Of a stretch of 64,000 nt of DNA, positions 42,051 to 50,897 are shown in pieces. Made by a program: the position numbers and the translations under genes. The DNA lies in contig NZ_PBYA01000004.1 of NCBI RefSeq assembly GCF_002729955.1, positions 115,424 through 179,423 on the forward strand. Direction: 5' to 3'. How positions within the stretch are numbered: the stretch's first letter is position 1; the number at the start of each line of letters is the position of its first letter. The notes below the pieces were generated by a model. It was not told where the DNA came from, searched no databases, and saw only the letters and a list, made by a program, of their open reading frames with translations. The stretch is from Salinisphaera sp. (lineage in GTDB: Bacteria > Pseudomonadota > Gammaproteobacteria > Nevskiales > Salinisphaeraceae).

Positions 42051-42173
42051 CACAAGCCAAAATGCACCCCCTCAGTTGATTCAGACCGCACGCGGATTCG
42101 ATCTACGATCACCGCCGAACTCACGGACTCGGCTAATCTTGCATTTCGCGCCACAGCCGATTCGGGATATCCC

Positions 42174-42806
42174 ATGAACAAACCCCACACCATCGACTGG
42201 TACTTCGATTTCATCTCCCCATTCGCCTATTTCGCCTGGCAGCGCCTCGGCGAGTTCCGAGAGCACGCCGTGGTGGCCCATCGCCCCATCCTGTTTGCGG
42301 GCGTGCTGGCCCACCACGGTCAGAAGGGGCCGGCCGAAATCGACCCGAAACGACGCTGGACCTATCGCTGGTGTGCCTGGCATGCGCGCGAAAACGGGCT
42401 GGCGTTTCGCATGCCGGCCGCGCATCCATTCAACCCGTTGCCGTATCTGCGGCTGGCAATCGCGGCCGGCAGCACGGCGGAGGCGATCGACCGCATCTTC
42501 GACGGACTATGGACGACCGGCGTCGACCCGCAGGATCCGGCCGTGGTGCAGAGGCTGGCGCAGGCGCTGGACGTGGACCCGGCTGGACTCGCCGCGCCCG
42601 AGGTCAAACAGCAGCTGCGCGTCGAGACCGAGAACGCCTGCGCGCGAGGCGTATTCGGCGTGCCGACGCTCGCGATCGGCAACGAACTGTTCTGGGGTGC
42701 GGATGCGATGCCCATGGCCGCGCAGTATCTGGCCGATCCGGCCACCCTGGATGACGATGCCGAGATTAAGCGGGTGTCCGAGTTGCCCGTTGGGGCCATG
42801 CGGTGA
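42174..42806 (+). CDS. DsbA-fold 2-hydroxychromene-2-carboxylate isomerase family protein
   Basis: A 210-residue thioredoxin-like protein of the HCCA isomerase/kappa-GST group. The N terminus IDWYFDFISPFAYFAWQRL carries the Ser-Pro active-site motif in place of CxxC, so it acts with glutathione rather than as a disulfide exchanger. The C-terminal ACARGVFGVPTLAIGNELFWGADAM matches the cis-Pro loop (GVPT). Characterised members isomerise aromatic-degradation intermediates or act as glutathione transferases; no aromatic pathway adjoins it, so the substrate is unknown. ATG at 42174 is used because the upstream frame runs through repeat B. Confidence 0.88.
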   Translation: MNKPHTIDWYFDFISPFAYFAWQRLGEFREHAVVAHRPILFAGVLAHHGQKGPAEIDPKRRWTYRWCAWHARENGLAFRMPAAHPFNPLPYLRLAIAAGSTAEAIDRIFDGLWTTGVDPQDPAVVQRLAQALDVDPAGLAAPEVKQQLRVETENACARGVFGVPTLAIGNELFWGADAMPMAAQYLADPATLDDDAEIKRVSELPVGAMR

Positions 42807-42859
42807 AACAACCGAGCCACCCAAGTGGCCATCTAAAAACGCGAATAGCGGACACGCAA

Positions 42860-42892
42860 AAGCCGGCCGGCGTATTTCACGCCGGCCGGCTT
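42860..42892. terminator. bidirectional terminator
   Basis: AAGCCGGCCGGCGT and ACGCCGGCCGGCTT form a perfect 14-bp stem with a 5-base loop, between convergent genes. The minus strand ends in TTTT. Confidence 0.8.
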
Positions 42893-42944
42893 GCATGCAT
42901 CACGCGCCGCGCCCGAATGCGATCGAACGCGGGGGCCAGAAGCC

Positions 42945-43208
42945 TTACTGCTTCTTGGCGCCCTTCATCATGCCAAAGCGGCGGTTGAAGCGCTCGACCT
43001 TGCCGGTCGTGTCCATGATGTTCTGCTTGCCGGTATAGAACGGGTGCGTCGCACTCGTGACTTCCAGCTTGACGAGCGGGTACTCGTTGCCATCTTCCCA
43101 TTCGATGGTTTCGTTGGTCTCGATGGTCGAGCGCGTCAGAAACGCGAAATCGCCGCCCATGTCCTTGAATACGACGGGGCGATAATTGGGGTGGATGTCT
43201 TTCTGCAT
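42945..43208 (-). CDS. rpmE2: ribosomal protein L31 type B (zinc-free form)
   Basis: An 87-residue L31 of the C-minus type: [60 protein letters not shown]. It lacks the CxxC zinc motif of RpmE. In many bacteria the C-minus paralogue is Zur-repressed and replaces zinc-bound L31 during starvation, releasing zinc (established). Here no GTTATA-type box is visible upstream, and it lies 58 bases after ileS, so it may instead be a constitutive sole L31. The C terminus is a basic GMMKGAKKQ tail. Confidence 0.95.
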   Translation of the reverse strand: MQKDIHPNYRPVVFKDMGGDFAFLTRSTIETNETIEWEDGNEYPLVKLEVTSATHPFYTGKQNIMDTTGKVERFNRRFGMMKGAKKQ

Positions 43209-43266
43209 GGCCTGCTGTCTCGACTGTCGATCGTTAAAAAGTAAAACCGTTGCGATTCGCGCGTTG

Positions 43267-46200
43267 TTAGACGCGCGCCAGGGCTAGCGTGATCTGCGCG
43301 CCGTCGATATCGAAGGCCTGTTCGACCTCGCCCGACGGCTGCGCGTTCGGCTCGTACGCTTCGGCCAGGGTTTCACGTGCGATCACCGTCCTGTGGCTTT
43401 CGATCGCCTTCGCCAGTTCGTCATCGGCGTGATATTGCACGCGAATCCGATCGGCGACATGAAATTCGGCCTGTTTGCGCAACCGCTGTACGCGATTGAT
43501 CACTTCGCGCGCCAGCCCGCGTTCGCGTAGTGAATCCGTCAGTGTACTATCAAGTGCGACCGTAACGCCATCCTCGCGGCCCACGAGCCAGCCTTCCACG
43601 CCTTCGGCGGATACCAGCAGGTCCCCTTCGCCGAGTTCGATGTCCTCGCCGTCGGCGCTCACGATGAGCCGCATGTCGCGCATGTAGCGCGCGATGGCTT
43701 CGTCGTCCAGGGCGGCGACCGCGCCAGCGACCGCCTTCATCTTCTTGCCCAGACGTTTGCCCAGGGTCTTGAAGTTGGGCTTGGCGCTGCGCTTGACCAG
43801 ATCACCCTCGCCGGCCACGAACTCGATGGCATCGACGTTGATCTCGTCGCGCACGATGGGGGCGATGGCGTCGACGTCGGCGCGCGCGACGTCGGCTTCT
43901 TCGACGACAAGAATACGGGCCAGCGGCTGGCGTACGTTCAGCCCGGCTTCGTTACGCAACGCCAGCGCGTTGGCCACGATCGCCCGTGCCAGCGCCATGC
44001 GGCGTTCGAGATCGGCGTCGATGAGCGCGGCATCGGTCGCCGGGAAGTCGGCGAGATGAACCGAGGCCCGCGCGCCGGATTCGCGGCCGAGCTGGCCGTA
44101 CAGCCAGTCGGCAAAGAAGGGCGCGATCGGCGCCATCATGGCCGCGACGTCACGCAGACAGGTGAGCGTGGTGTGATAAGCCGCACGCTTGTCCGCAACG
44201 GCTTCATCACTGGCCGCACCGCCAGCATCGGCACGTGCGCCGGCCCAGAAGCGCGCCCGCGAGCGGCGGATATACCAGTTCGACAGCGCATCGATGAAGC
44301 GCTCCACCGCACGCGCGGCGCGGGTGGGGTTGTATTCGTCCAGTGCGGCCGAGGCTTCGGCAGCCGTGGATTGCAGCCGCGAGAGAATCCAGCGATCCAG
44401 CTCGGGGCGCTCTGCCACGGCCGGCGCTGGCGTATCGGCGGTAAAACCGTCGATATTGGCGTAGGTGGCAAAGAACGAATACACGTTCTCCAGCGTGCCG
44501 AAGACCTTGGTGCGCGTTTCGCGCAGGCCGCGATCGGCATACTTGGTGTTATCCCAGGGCGGGCTGTTGGCCAGCATGTACCAGCGGATAACGTCCGCGC
44601 CGTGGGTATCCAGGGCTTCGAACGGGTCCACCGTATTGCCCTTGGACTTGGACATCTTCTCGCCGTTGGCGTCCAGCAGCAGCCCGTTGACCACCACGTT
44701 CTTGTAGGCCGGCGAGTCCTTGATGAGCGTGCCGATGGCATGCAGCGAATAGAACCAGCCGCGGGTCTGGTCCACGCCTTCACAGATGAAATCGGCCGGG
44801 AAGTTGGCCTCGAAGCGCTCCTGGTTTTCGAACGGGTAGTGCCACTGCGCGAACGGCATGGCGCCGGAGTCGAACCAGACGTCGATGATTTCGGGCACAC
44901 GGCGCATGGTGCCACCGTCTTTCGCCGTCCAGGTGATGGCATCGACCTGCGGCTTGTGCAGATCGAGGCTGTCGTCGTCGGCGACCTGATCACCGGCATA
45001 CTCGCGCAGCTCAGCAATGGAACCGATAACCACGATATCGTCCGGGTTGTTGTCGTTGACCCAGATCGGCAGCGGCGTGCCCCAGTAGCGGTGCCTGGAC
45101 AGCGCCCAGTCGACGTTGTTTTCCAGCCAGTCGCCGAAGCGGCCGGTGCCGACATGGGCCGGGAACCAGTTGATACGGTCGTTGTAGGCGACCAGCTTGT
45201 CCTTGTTCTGCTGCGTGGCCACGAACCAGGACTCGACCGGGTAGTTCATCAAGGGCGTGCCCTTGCGCCAGTCGTGCGGGTAGTTATGCACGGTCACGCT
45301 CTGCTCGAACAGCAGCCCGCGCTCCTTGAGATCGCGTGCGACCGGCTTGTCGGCATCCTTGAACCACAGCCCGCCGACCAGCGGAAAATCGGCCTGGAAA
45401 TGGCCGTCGCGCTCGATGGGGTTGAATACGGGCATGCCCTCGGCCGAGGTCACCCGGAAGTCGTCGGCGCCGAAGGCCGGGGCTTCGTGGGCGATGCCGG
45501 TACCGTCGTCGGTGGTGATGAAATCGGCCGCGATCACGCGCCAGGCCCGGTCGGCCTCGGGATGATCGGTGAAACAGTCGTAGGGCGGCTTGTACCGCCG
45601 GCCAATGAGCGCATCGGCACCAAAGGTTTCCAGAATTTCGGCCCGCTCGCCCAAGGTGGCGTTCACGCAGGCCTTGGCCACGATATAGACCGACCCGTCC
45701 TCGCCGCGGGCCTTGGCATATTCGATGCTCGGCCCGACCGCCAGGGCCACGTTGGAAGGCATGGTCCAGGGCGTGGTCGTCCAGGCCAGAAGTGCGACGT
45801 CCGGCTCGTCTTCGAGGAAGAACTTCACCGTGATCGACGGGTCCTGCACTTCCTTGTAGCCCAGGCTGACCTCGTGCGAGGACAGCACCGTGCCCGAGCC
45901 CGGCGAATACCAGTGAATCTTGTGGCCCTTGTAAAGCAGGCCCTGTTCGTGGAGCTGCTTGAGCAGCCACCAGACCGACTCGATGTATTCGTTGGAGAAG
46001 GTGACGTAGGGCGCGTCCAGATCCGCCCAGAACCCGATGCGTCGGGTCAGCTCGTCCCACTGCGTCTTGTAGCGCAGAACCGACTCGCGACAGGCGGCGT
46101 TGTATTCGGCGATGCCGTAGTTCTCGATATCCTCACGCGAGGAAAGACCGAGTTCCTTTTCTACCTCGATCTCGACCGGCAGGCCGTGGGTGTCCCAGCC

Positions 46201-46452
46201 CGCCTTGCGATCGACCCGATAGCCGCGCATCGTCTTGTAGCGACAGAAGGTGTCCTTGATCGTGCGCCCGAGCACATGGTGAATACCCGGCCGACCGTTG
46301 GCCGTGGGCGGGCCTTCATAAAAGGTGAAGGTCGGGCCATCGGCACGCGCGGCGGTGCTGGCCTCGAAAACGTCTTGCTGATCCCACCAGCGGCGGATAT
46401 CGCCGTCCAGTGCAGACAGATCCAGCGGCTTGTGTTCGGTGAAACCGGTCAT
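43267..46452 (-). CDS. ileS: isoleucyl-tRNA synthetase, long IleS2-like type
   Basis: A 1061-residue class I synthetase charging tRNA-Ile. Motifs are the HIGH-type [20 protein letters not shown] near residue 45, [20 protein letters not shown], the CP1 editing domain, and KMSKS in [21 protein letters not shown] near residue 600. The length, the GIHHVLGR form and the absence of a C-terminal Cys4 zinc finger mark the eukaryote-like IleS2 type, whose members are insensitive to mupirocin (established), rather than the E. coli type (about 940 residues). The ORF-track start at 46488 is TTG; ATG 46452 is more natural. Neither has a clear ribosome site. Confidence 0.94.
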   Translation of the reverse strand: MTGFTEHKPLDLSALDGDIRRWWDQQDVFEASTAARADGPTFTFYEGPPTANGRPGIHHVLGRTIKDTFCRYKTMRGYRVDRKAGWDTHGLPVEIEVEKELGLSSREDIENYGIAEYNAACRESVLRYKTQWDELTRRIGFWADLDAPYVTFSNEYIESVWWLLKQLHEQGLLYKGHKIHWYSPGSGTVLSSHEVSLGYKEVQDPSITVKFFLEDEPDVALLAWTTTPWTMPSNVALAVGPSIEYAKARGEDGSVYIVAKACVNATLGERAEILETFGADALIGRRYKPPYDCFTDHPEADRAWRVIAADFITTDDGTGIAHEAPAFGADDFRVTSAEGMPVFNPIERDGHFQADFPLVGGLWFKDADKPVARDLKERGLLFEQSVTVHNYPHDWRKGTPLMNYPVESWFVATQQNKDKLVAYNDRINWFPAHVGTGRFGDWLENNVDWALSRHRYWGTPLPIWVNDNNPDDIVVIGSIAELREYAGDQVADDDSLDLHKPQVDAITWTAKDGGTMRRVPEIIDVWFDSGAMPFAQWHYPFENQERFEANFPADFICEGVDQTRGWFYSLHAIGTLIKDSPAYKNVVVNGLLLDANGEKMSKSKGNTVDPFEALDTHGADVIRWYMLANSPPWDNTKYADRGLRETRTKVFGTLENVYSFFATYANIDGFTADTPAPAVAERPELDRWILSRLQSTAAEASAALDEYNPTRAARAVERFIDALSNWYIRRSRARFWAGARADAGGAASDEAVADKRAAYHTTLTCLRDVAAMMAPIAPFFADWLYGQLGRESGARASVHLADFPATDAALIDADLERRMALARAIVANALALRNEAGLNVRQPLARILVVEEADVARADVDAIAPIVRDEINVDAIEFVAGEGDLVKRSAKPNFKTLGKRLGKKMKAVAGAVAALDDEAIARYMRDMRLIVSADGEDIELGEGDLLVSAEGVEGWLVGREDGVTVALDSTLTDSLRERGLAREVINRVQRLRKQAEFHVADRIRVQYHADDELAKAIESHRTVIARETLAEAYEPNAQPSGEVEQAFDIDGAQITLALARV

Positions 46453-46541
46453 GGGCGAGGCGTCGATCCAGGCAGGCTTGGCAGTCAAAGCGCGACATCA
46501 TAAACCCTGCGTGCGCCCCATGCATCGGTCGCAGGGCGCTG

Positions 46542-46820
46542 TCAACGCTTGTCGCGGGGCGGCGGCACCGGGTCGAAACCGCCTTCGCGCAGCGGATGAC
46601 ACCGCGTAATGCGCCGAAACGCCAGCCAGGAGCCGCGAATCGGCCCGTGTACCTGCAGCGCCTCCAGCGCATAGGCCGAGCAGCTGGGCACATAGCGACA
46701 GCGCGGCCCCAGCAGGGGTGAGAGCGTGTAGCGATAGATCACGATCGGCAGCTGCAGCAGGCGCACCAGCAGCCAGCGCAGCGCTGCCGAGATTCTGGCC
46801 ATGACCGATGGGCTTTGCAT
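46542..46820 (-). CDS. yidD: membrane protein insertion efficiency factor YidD
   Basis: A 92-residue YidD protein helping YidC-dependent membrane insertion. An N-terminal amphipathic/hydrophobic helix ([26 protein letters not shown]) is followed by the signature [19 protein letters not shown] and [13 protein letters not shown]. YidD genes usually lie between rnpA and yidC; here the gene is next to ileS, so it has been relocated or is a second copy. ATG at 46802 (MARISAAL) is an alternative start. Confidence 0.93.
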   Translation of the reverse strand: MQSPSVMARISAALRWLLVRLLQLPIVIYRYTLSPLLGPRCRYVPSCSAYALEALQVHGPIRGSWLAFRRITRCHPLREGGFDPVPPPRDKR

Positions 46821-46927
46821 GCGGCCAGTCTAGCCGCTGGCGACGATGCACACGAGCATGAACGCTTGACTGGCCCGCGCTATGGCCCAAGCTTGTAACA
46901 GGTACACCTCGTTTGAACACGCGCCGT

Positions 46928-47344
46928 ATGGATACACAGATCGAGCAACTCAAGGCCACCTTCGAGATGCTGCCCGACTGGGAGGAACGCTATCGTTTCA
47001 TCATCGATCTGGGCCGCAAGCTCGAACCGCTGGACGACGACGAGCGCAACGAGGCCACGCGCGTACGCGGCTGCATGAGCCAGGTCTGGCTGGTGGCCGA
47101 CGAAAGCAACGACGACCGGCTGCATTTTCGCGGCGATTCGGATGCCCATATTGTGCGCGGGCTCATCGGCGTGCTGCTGATGATTTATTCCGACAAGACG
47201 CCGCGCGAGATCGCCGAAATCGATATCAACCAGGTATTCGCCGATCTCAACCTGGAGCAGCACATCACCATGAACCGGCGTAACGGCCTGTATTCGATGG
47301 TGGAAACAATCCAGCGCACCGCCCACCGGCAGCTCGACGCCTAG
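46928..47344 (+). CDS. sufE: cysteine desulfuration protein SufE
   Basis: A 138-residue SufE-family sulfur acceptor that takes persulfide from a cysteine desulfurase (SufS or CsdA) for Fe-S assembly. The active-site cysteine lies in EATRVRGCMSQVWLVAD near residue 50, and the N terminus TFEMLPDWEERYRFIIDLGRKLEPLD is typical. The start is the ATG at 46928, five codons inside the TTG-initiated ORF-track frame. No suf or isc genes adjoin it. The stop codon lies within the left terminal repeat of the MITE-like element at 47341-47497. Confidence 0.93.
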   Translation: MDTQIEQLKATFEMLPDWEERYRFIIDLGRKLEPLDDDERNEATRVRGCMSQVWLVADESNDDRLHFRGDSDAHIVRGLIGVLLMIYSDKTPREIAEIDINQVFADLNLEQHITMNRRNGLYSMVETIQRTAHRQLDA

Positions 47345-47497
47345 CGCCTGTTGAGGTTTCATACGAGCGCCGCGTTGGCGTGCGTAAATCATGTTTAGCA
47401 AGGCGCGAGTCGCAGCGTCGTGGCGCGCCTCGATCAAGACTCGCAACGCCGCCAAGCACGATTCGCGGCCCAACTCTTCGGGACAAACAGGCTCTAG
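47341..47497. repeat. MITE-like element with terminal inverted repeats
   Basis: The ends CTAGCGCCTGTT and AACAGGCTCTAG are inverted copies differing at one base, bracketing about 133 bases with no gene and internal GC-rich inverted segments. A CTAG at both ends is consistent with a target duplication or a palindromic end. Confidence 0.5.
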
Positions 47498-47583
47498 AAC
47501 GGGCACGATCGGCTATGCTGCGGCGTTGATTCACGCCGCGCCTCGGTCACATCCGGCATGTGCGGCCTGCCAAGGAATAGCGC

Positions 47584-48354
47584 ATGTCCAACGATCGCCC
47601 CGTCGCCCTGATCACCGGCTCGTCCTCCGGCATCGGCGCGGCCACTGCCCGCCTGCTGTCCGAACGCGGCTACAACGTCGTCATCAACTATTCACGCAGC
47701 GCCGAGGCCGCCGACAAGGTGGCCGCCGAATGCGAAGCGCTGGGCGCACAGACGCTCGTTCAGCAGGCCAACGTCGCTGAAGACGCCGACTGTCGCGCCC
47801 TGGCCGATAGCGCGCTCGAGCGCTGGGGGCGTATCGACGCCCTGGTCAACAACGCCGGCACCACGCGTTTCTGTGCCCACGAAAACCTCGACGGGCTGAG
47901 CGCAGAGGATTTTCATACGCTCTACGGCGTGAATACGGTGGGCGCTTTCCAGATGGTGCGGGCCGTCACCCCGGCCATGCAGCAGGCCGGCCAGGGCAGC
48001 ATCGTCAACGTCGCCTCCATCGCCGGCGTGCTCGGCTTTGGCAGCTCGATTGCCTATGCCGCCTCCAAGGGCGCGCTGATTACCATGACCAAATCCCTGG
48101 CCCGTGCGCTCGGCCCGGCCATTCGCGTGAACGCGGTCTGCCCCGGCTTCGTGCGCGGCAGCTGGCTGGCCGAGGGCCTGGGGGAGAAACGCTACACCGC
48201 GATGATCGAGCGCCTCGAAGCCAACTCGCCGCTGGCCCGCGTCTGCACGCCGGAAGACGTGGCCGAGTCGATCGCCTATTTCGCCGCCGGCGCGGGTATT
48301 ACCACAGGCGAAACGCTGCTGCTCGACGCCGGCATGCATCTCGGGCGGATGTAA
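47584..48354 (+). CDS. short-chain dehydrogenase/reductase
   Basis: A 256-residue classical SDR. The NAD(P)-binding motif is ALITGSSSGIGAATARLL (TGxxxGIG) near residue 10. VNNAGT is near residue 88, the catalytic Ser lies in NVASIAGV near residue 140 and YAASKGAL (YxxxK) near residue 156. The residues after strand 2 (NYSRS) suggest NADP(H) use. It resembles FabG-like 3-oxoacyl or sugar reductases; the substrate is unknown. It ends in a repeat-rich gap shared with the convergent flavoenzyme gene. Confidence 0.92.
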   Translation: MSNDRPVALITGSSSGIGAATARLLSERGYNVVINYSRSAEAADKVAAECEALGAQTLVQQANVAEDADCRALADSALERWGRIDALVNNAGTTRFCAHENLDGLSAEDFHTLYGVNTVGAFQMVRAVTPAMQQAGQGSIVNVASIAGVLGFGSSIAYAASKGALITMTKSLARALGPAIRVNAVCPGFVRGSWLAEGLGEKRYTAMIERLEANSPLARVCTPEDVAESIAYFAAGAGITTGETLLLDAGMHLGRM

Positions 48355-48370
48355 TGCAGCTCGGATAGCA

Positions 48371-48405
48371 CGTAGGTGGATTAACGAAGCGTAATCCAAC
48401 AGGGA
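48371..48405. repeat. dispersed hairpin repeat, degenerate GTGGATTA variant
   Basis: CGTAGGTGGATTAACGAAGC followed by GTAATCCAACAGGG. One T is missing from the left arm compared with 48531-48566. Confidence 0.65.
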
Positions 48406-48464
48406 ACACCGCCCGCAAAGCCGTATCGCGCCCCGTCGCTGCGGCAAGCCCCGAGGCGCTTCCT

Positions 48465-48494
48465 GTTGGCTTACGGCCTGCAGCCTAAGCCAAC
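48465..48494. repeat. dispersed hairpin repeat, GTTGGCTTA variant
   Basis: GTTGGCTTA and TAAGCCAAC pair perfectly over a 12-base loop. The A:T stem pair of the GTTGGATTA form is C:G here in both arms. Confidence 0.75.
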
Positions 48495-48530
48495 CTACGC
48501 GGCTTCGGCCAGGCGTTGAGGCCGTAGCGG

Positions 48531-48566
48531 ACGTAGGTTGGATTAGCGAAGCGTAATCCAACAGGG
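48531..48566. repeat. dispersed hairpin repeat, GTTGGATTA variant
   Basis: ACGTAGGTTGGATTAGCGAA followed by GCGTAATCCAACAGGG: a 9-bp stem nearly identical to the copy at 24151-24184, 24 kb away. Confidence 0.75.
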
Positions 48567-48597
48567 CACACGGCAGGCAAGCCGCGTCACGCCACAA

Positions 48598-49773
48598 TCA
48601 ATAGCGAACGGGCGCGATCGCTGCGCGTGTGAGCCCGTCGATCCGATCGTGGCCGGTCAAGGCCAGGGTCAGGTCGATATCCGCCAGCAGCCGGCGCAGC
48701 ACTTCGGCCACGCCCTGCTCGCCGGCACAGGCCAGCCCCCAGGCAAAGGGACGCCCGACGAGCACCGCATCCGCGCCCAGGGCCACCGCCTTGAGCACGT
48801 CGGCGCCGCGGCGGATGCCGCTGTCGAAGAGCACGCTCATATGATCGCCCACGGCGTCCACCACGCCGGCCAGGGCATCGATGGCGGCAATACTGCCGTC
48901 CACCTGGCGGCCCCCGTGGTTGGATACGATCACGCCGTCCATGCCGGCACGACGTGCGGCCAGCGCGTCTTCGGGGTGCAGCACGCCCTTGAGAATGAGC
49001 GGCAGGTTGGTGGCGGCACGCAGCTTGGCCAGGTCCGGCCAGCTGCGTTCGGGCGAGGCATAGACCTTGGACCAGTGCTTGACCGTGGCCACCACGTCCT
49101 CTTCCGGTGCCTTGTCCAGCCCGGCACGAAACACCGGGTCACTGGTGTAGTTGGCCAGCCCCTTGCCCTGTAGAAACGGCAGGTAGGCGCCTTCGAGATC
49201 GCGCTCGCGCCAGGCCAGCATCTTGGTGTCCAGGGTGATGACGATGGCCTCGTAACCGGCCTTTTCCGCGCGCTGTACCAGGCTGGTGGCCAGTTCGTCG
49301 TCGTTGGGCCAGTACAGCTGATACCAGCCGGTGGTATCGCCCAGCTCGCTTTTGACCTGTTCCATCGGATAGGACGACACGGTCGACAGGATCATCGGTA
49401 CGCCCACCTCGGCCGCGGCGCGTGCAACCGCGAGCTCGGCCTCGGGATGCAGGATCTCCTGTACGCCCAGCGGTGCGAGCATCAGCGGCGTGGCCTGCGT
49501 CTTGCCGAGCACCGTGGTGCTCAGATCGCGTTCGCTGACGTCGGTCAGCATGCGCGGCACGAGCGGATAGCGATCGAAGCTGCGTCGATTCGCCGTCATC
49601 GACGCCTCGCCTGCGCCACCGGCCACATACCAGTAGGCCGCCGGGTCGAGCACCTCGCGTGCCCGCGCTTCCAGGTCTTCATAGCGTAACGGCAAGGTGG
49701 GCAGTTCGCCCTTGAGACCGGCGCTGTAAATCCCGAACTGATGATTGCCGTAGGGGGTGTTGCTGCGTTCCAC
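48598..49773 (-). CDS. FMN-dependent alpha-hydroxy acid oxidase, lactate 2-monooxygenase-like
   Basis: A 391-residue FMN TIM-barrel enzyme. Motifs are AYWYVAGGAGEASMTANR near residue 47, LAPLGVQEILHPEAE, the substrate-binding YQLYWPNDD, the catalytic HGGRQVDG near residue 290 (SNHGGRQ) and the phosphate-binding LFDSGIRRGADVLKA. The N terminus (FGIYSAGLKGELPTLPLRYEDLEA) and overall spacing resemble Mycobacterium lactate 2-monooxygenase, which turns L-lactate into acetate, CO2 and water, more than LldD. The oxidase, monooxygenase and dehydrogenase outcomes cannot be separated by sequence here. It is apparently monocistronic. Confidence 0.88.
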   Translation of the reverse strand: MERSNTPYGNHQFGIYSAGLKGELPTLPLRYEDLEARAREVLDPAAYWYVAGGAGEASMTANRRSFDRYPLVPRMLTDVSERDLSTTVLGKTQATPLMLAPLGVQEILHPEAELAVARAAAEVGVPMILSTVSSYPMEQVKSELGDTTGWYQLYWPNDDELATSLVQRAEKAGYEAIVITLDTKMLAWRERDLEGAYLPFLQGKGLANYTSDPVFRAGLDKAPEEDVVATVKHWSKVYASPERSWPDLAKLRAATNLPLILKGVLHPEDALAARRAGMDGVIVSNHGGRQVDGSIAAIDALAGVVDAVGDHMSVLFDSGIRRGADVLKAVALGADAVLVGRPFAWGLACAGEQGVAEVLRRLLADIDLTLALTGHDRIDGLTRAAIAPVRY

Positions 49774-49822
49774 CGGCGTACTCCTCGATTATTGCTTTAT
49801 TTCGTAAGTGCCGGCGTCGCTA

Positions 49823-49848
49823 CGAAAACAGCCGGCACGGGGCCGGCT
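49823..49848 (-). terminator. terminator of zapG
   Basis: On the minus strand an AGCCGGC/GCCGGCT stem with a 5-base loop is followed by GTTTTC. Confidence 0.75.
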
Positions 49849-49905
49849 GAATCAGAACAGCATTTCGTTTTCCACGCAAGCGCAGGGCGCGCCCGCGCGA
49901 TGCGG

Positions 49906-50667
49906 TCATTCCAGACCGTAGCGCTTGCCGTCCTTGTTGTTGCTTTCCTTGTTCCAGGGCCGGTCGTTGGAGGAATCGCTGTTCATCACCGCATCGCGGT
50001 TGGTGGCGTCTCCGGTCTTCGTATCGGCCTTGGCATCGGATTTGGCCTTGGGATCGGTATCGGCCTTGGCACCCGGCGTGCCGGCGGTCTGGGTGGCGCT
50101 CTTCTCGGCGCTCGCTGCGCTCGTGGAAGCCTTCGGGTCGGCTTTTGCCGAGGTCGCGGCAGTATCGCTTTGGTTCTTGCCCTGTGCCGGCTCGCCTGTC
50201 TTGGTCTGCGTGGACGACTGGGTGTGGGTCCCGGTCGGTTTCTGTGGCGATGCGGCGGGTTTGGCTTCGGCCGTATTGTTGGCGCTGCGATCGCCGCCCT
50301 GCTTCGACTGGGCCGCGTGGGTCTTGGCCGTCGATTGATCCACCGGCGTATCGCGGGTGATCGCCTCCGGGGCCGGCGGCGGCGTCACCAGCTTTTCCGG
50401 ATGCATTTCGGCCAGCTTCTCGGCGCCATCGGCCATGTGCTTATACATGTCGCGATAGTCGTCGACCATGCGCGACATGATCGCCGAGGTCTGTTCGAAG
50501 TGTTCGCGTACGTCGTTCTTGTAGCTGTCGTGCTTTTCCGTCGCCTCTTTCATGGCCACGGATTTCCTGCCGCCAAAGCGGCTACCGAGGAAATAACCGA
50601 CCGCGAGCGCGATGCCGACGCATACGACCAGAATCAGGATGAGGACGATAGGGCTGAGATTGTCCAT
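49906..50667 (-). CDS. zapG: YhcB/ZapG-family cell-envelope protein with long disordered tail
   Basis: A 253-residue inner-membrane protein of the DUF1043/YhcB (ZapG) family: one N-terminal helix (IVLILILVVCVGIALAVGYFLGSRFG), then a coiled-coil cytoplasmic region (YKNDVREHFEQTSAIMSRMVDDYRDMYKHMADGAEKL). E. coli YhcB (about 130 residues) links cell division, elongation and envelope synthesis. Here residues about 100-253 form a very long low-complexity tail rich in Lys, Ala, Thr, Ser and Gln (THTQSSTQTKTGEP, KADTDPKAKSDAKADTK), nearly doubling the usual length. The start is ATG 50667; the ORF-track extension to 50757 lacks a membrane-leader logic. Confidence 0.88.
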   Translation of the reverse strand: MDNLSPIVLILILVVCVGIALAVGYFLGSRFGGRKSVAMKEATEKHDSYKNDVREHFEQTSAIMSRMVDDYRDMYKHMADGAEKLAEMHPEKLVTPPPAPEAITRDTPVDQSTAKTHAAQSKQGGDRSANNTAEAKPAASPQKPTGTHTQSSTQTKTGEPAQGKNQSDTAATSAKADPKASTSAASAEKSATQTAGTPGAKADTDPKAKSDAKADTKTGDATNRDAVMNSDSSNDRPWNKESNNKDGKRYGLE

Positions 50668-50897
50668 GGAGCGGTATCTCCCGGGGGCAGGGCATGAATC
50701 GTACGTGCGCCCCATACTGTGTTGTCGCGTCGCGAACGGCAAGTGCCAGGCATGCAACCCAGGTCGCGATCAACGGGCTTGCGCGCCGCCTGCGTGGGGC
50801 AGACGCAGGGGCACGATATCGCCCAGCACTCGCCGCCCGTCACTGGCAACAATCCTGCGCCAGCAACGGGCGGTTCGAGCTGAGGCCAGGGGGCTTG

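Larger units (their letters stand above)
41324..42173. other. 850-base gene-free gap filled with repeats
   Basis: I see no real gene here; ORF-track entries are short, overlapping and low in coding character. The gap holds two inverted copies of a repeat of about 250 bases (41445-41703 and 41830-42050) and a covarying hairpin repeat (41766-41793) between them. Confidence 0.7.

Noticed and set aside
41379-42053. Short ORFs in both strands within the metR downstream gap
   Set aside because: They coincide with the inverted repeats, start and stop at hairpins, and show basic low-complexity translations with no family resemblance.
42945-43266. Zur box expected before zinc-free L31
   Set aside because: The 58 bases upstream contain no GTTATA or AAATG...CATTT dyad, so rpmE2 was not added to the predicted regulon.
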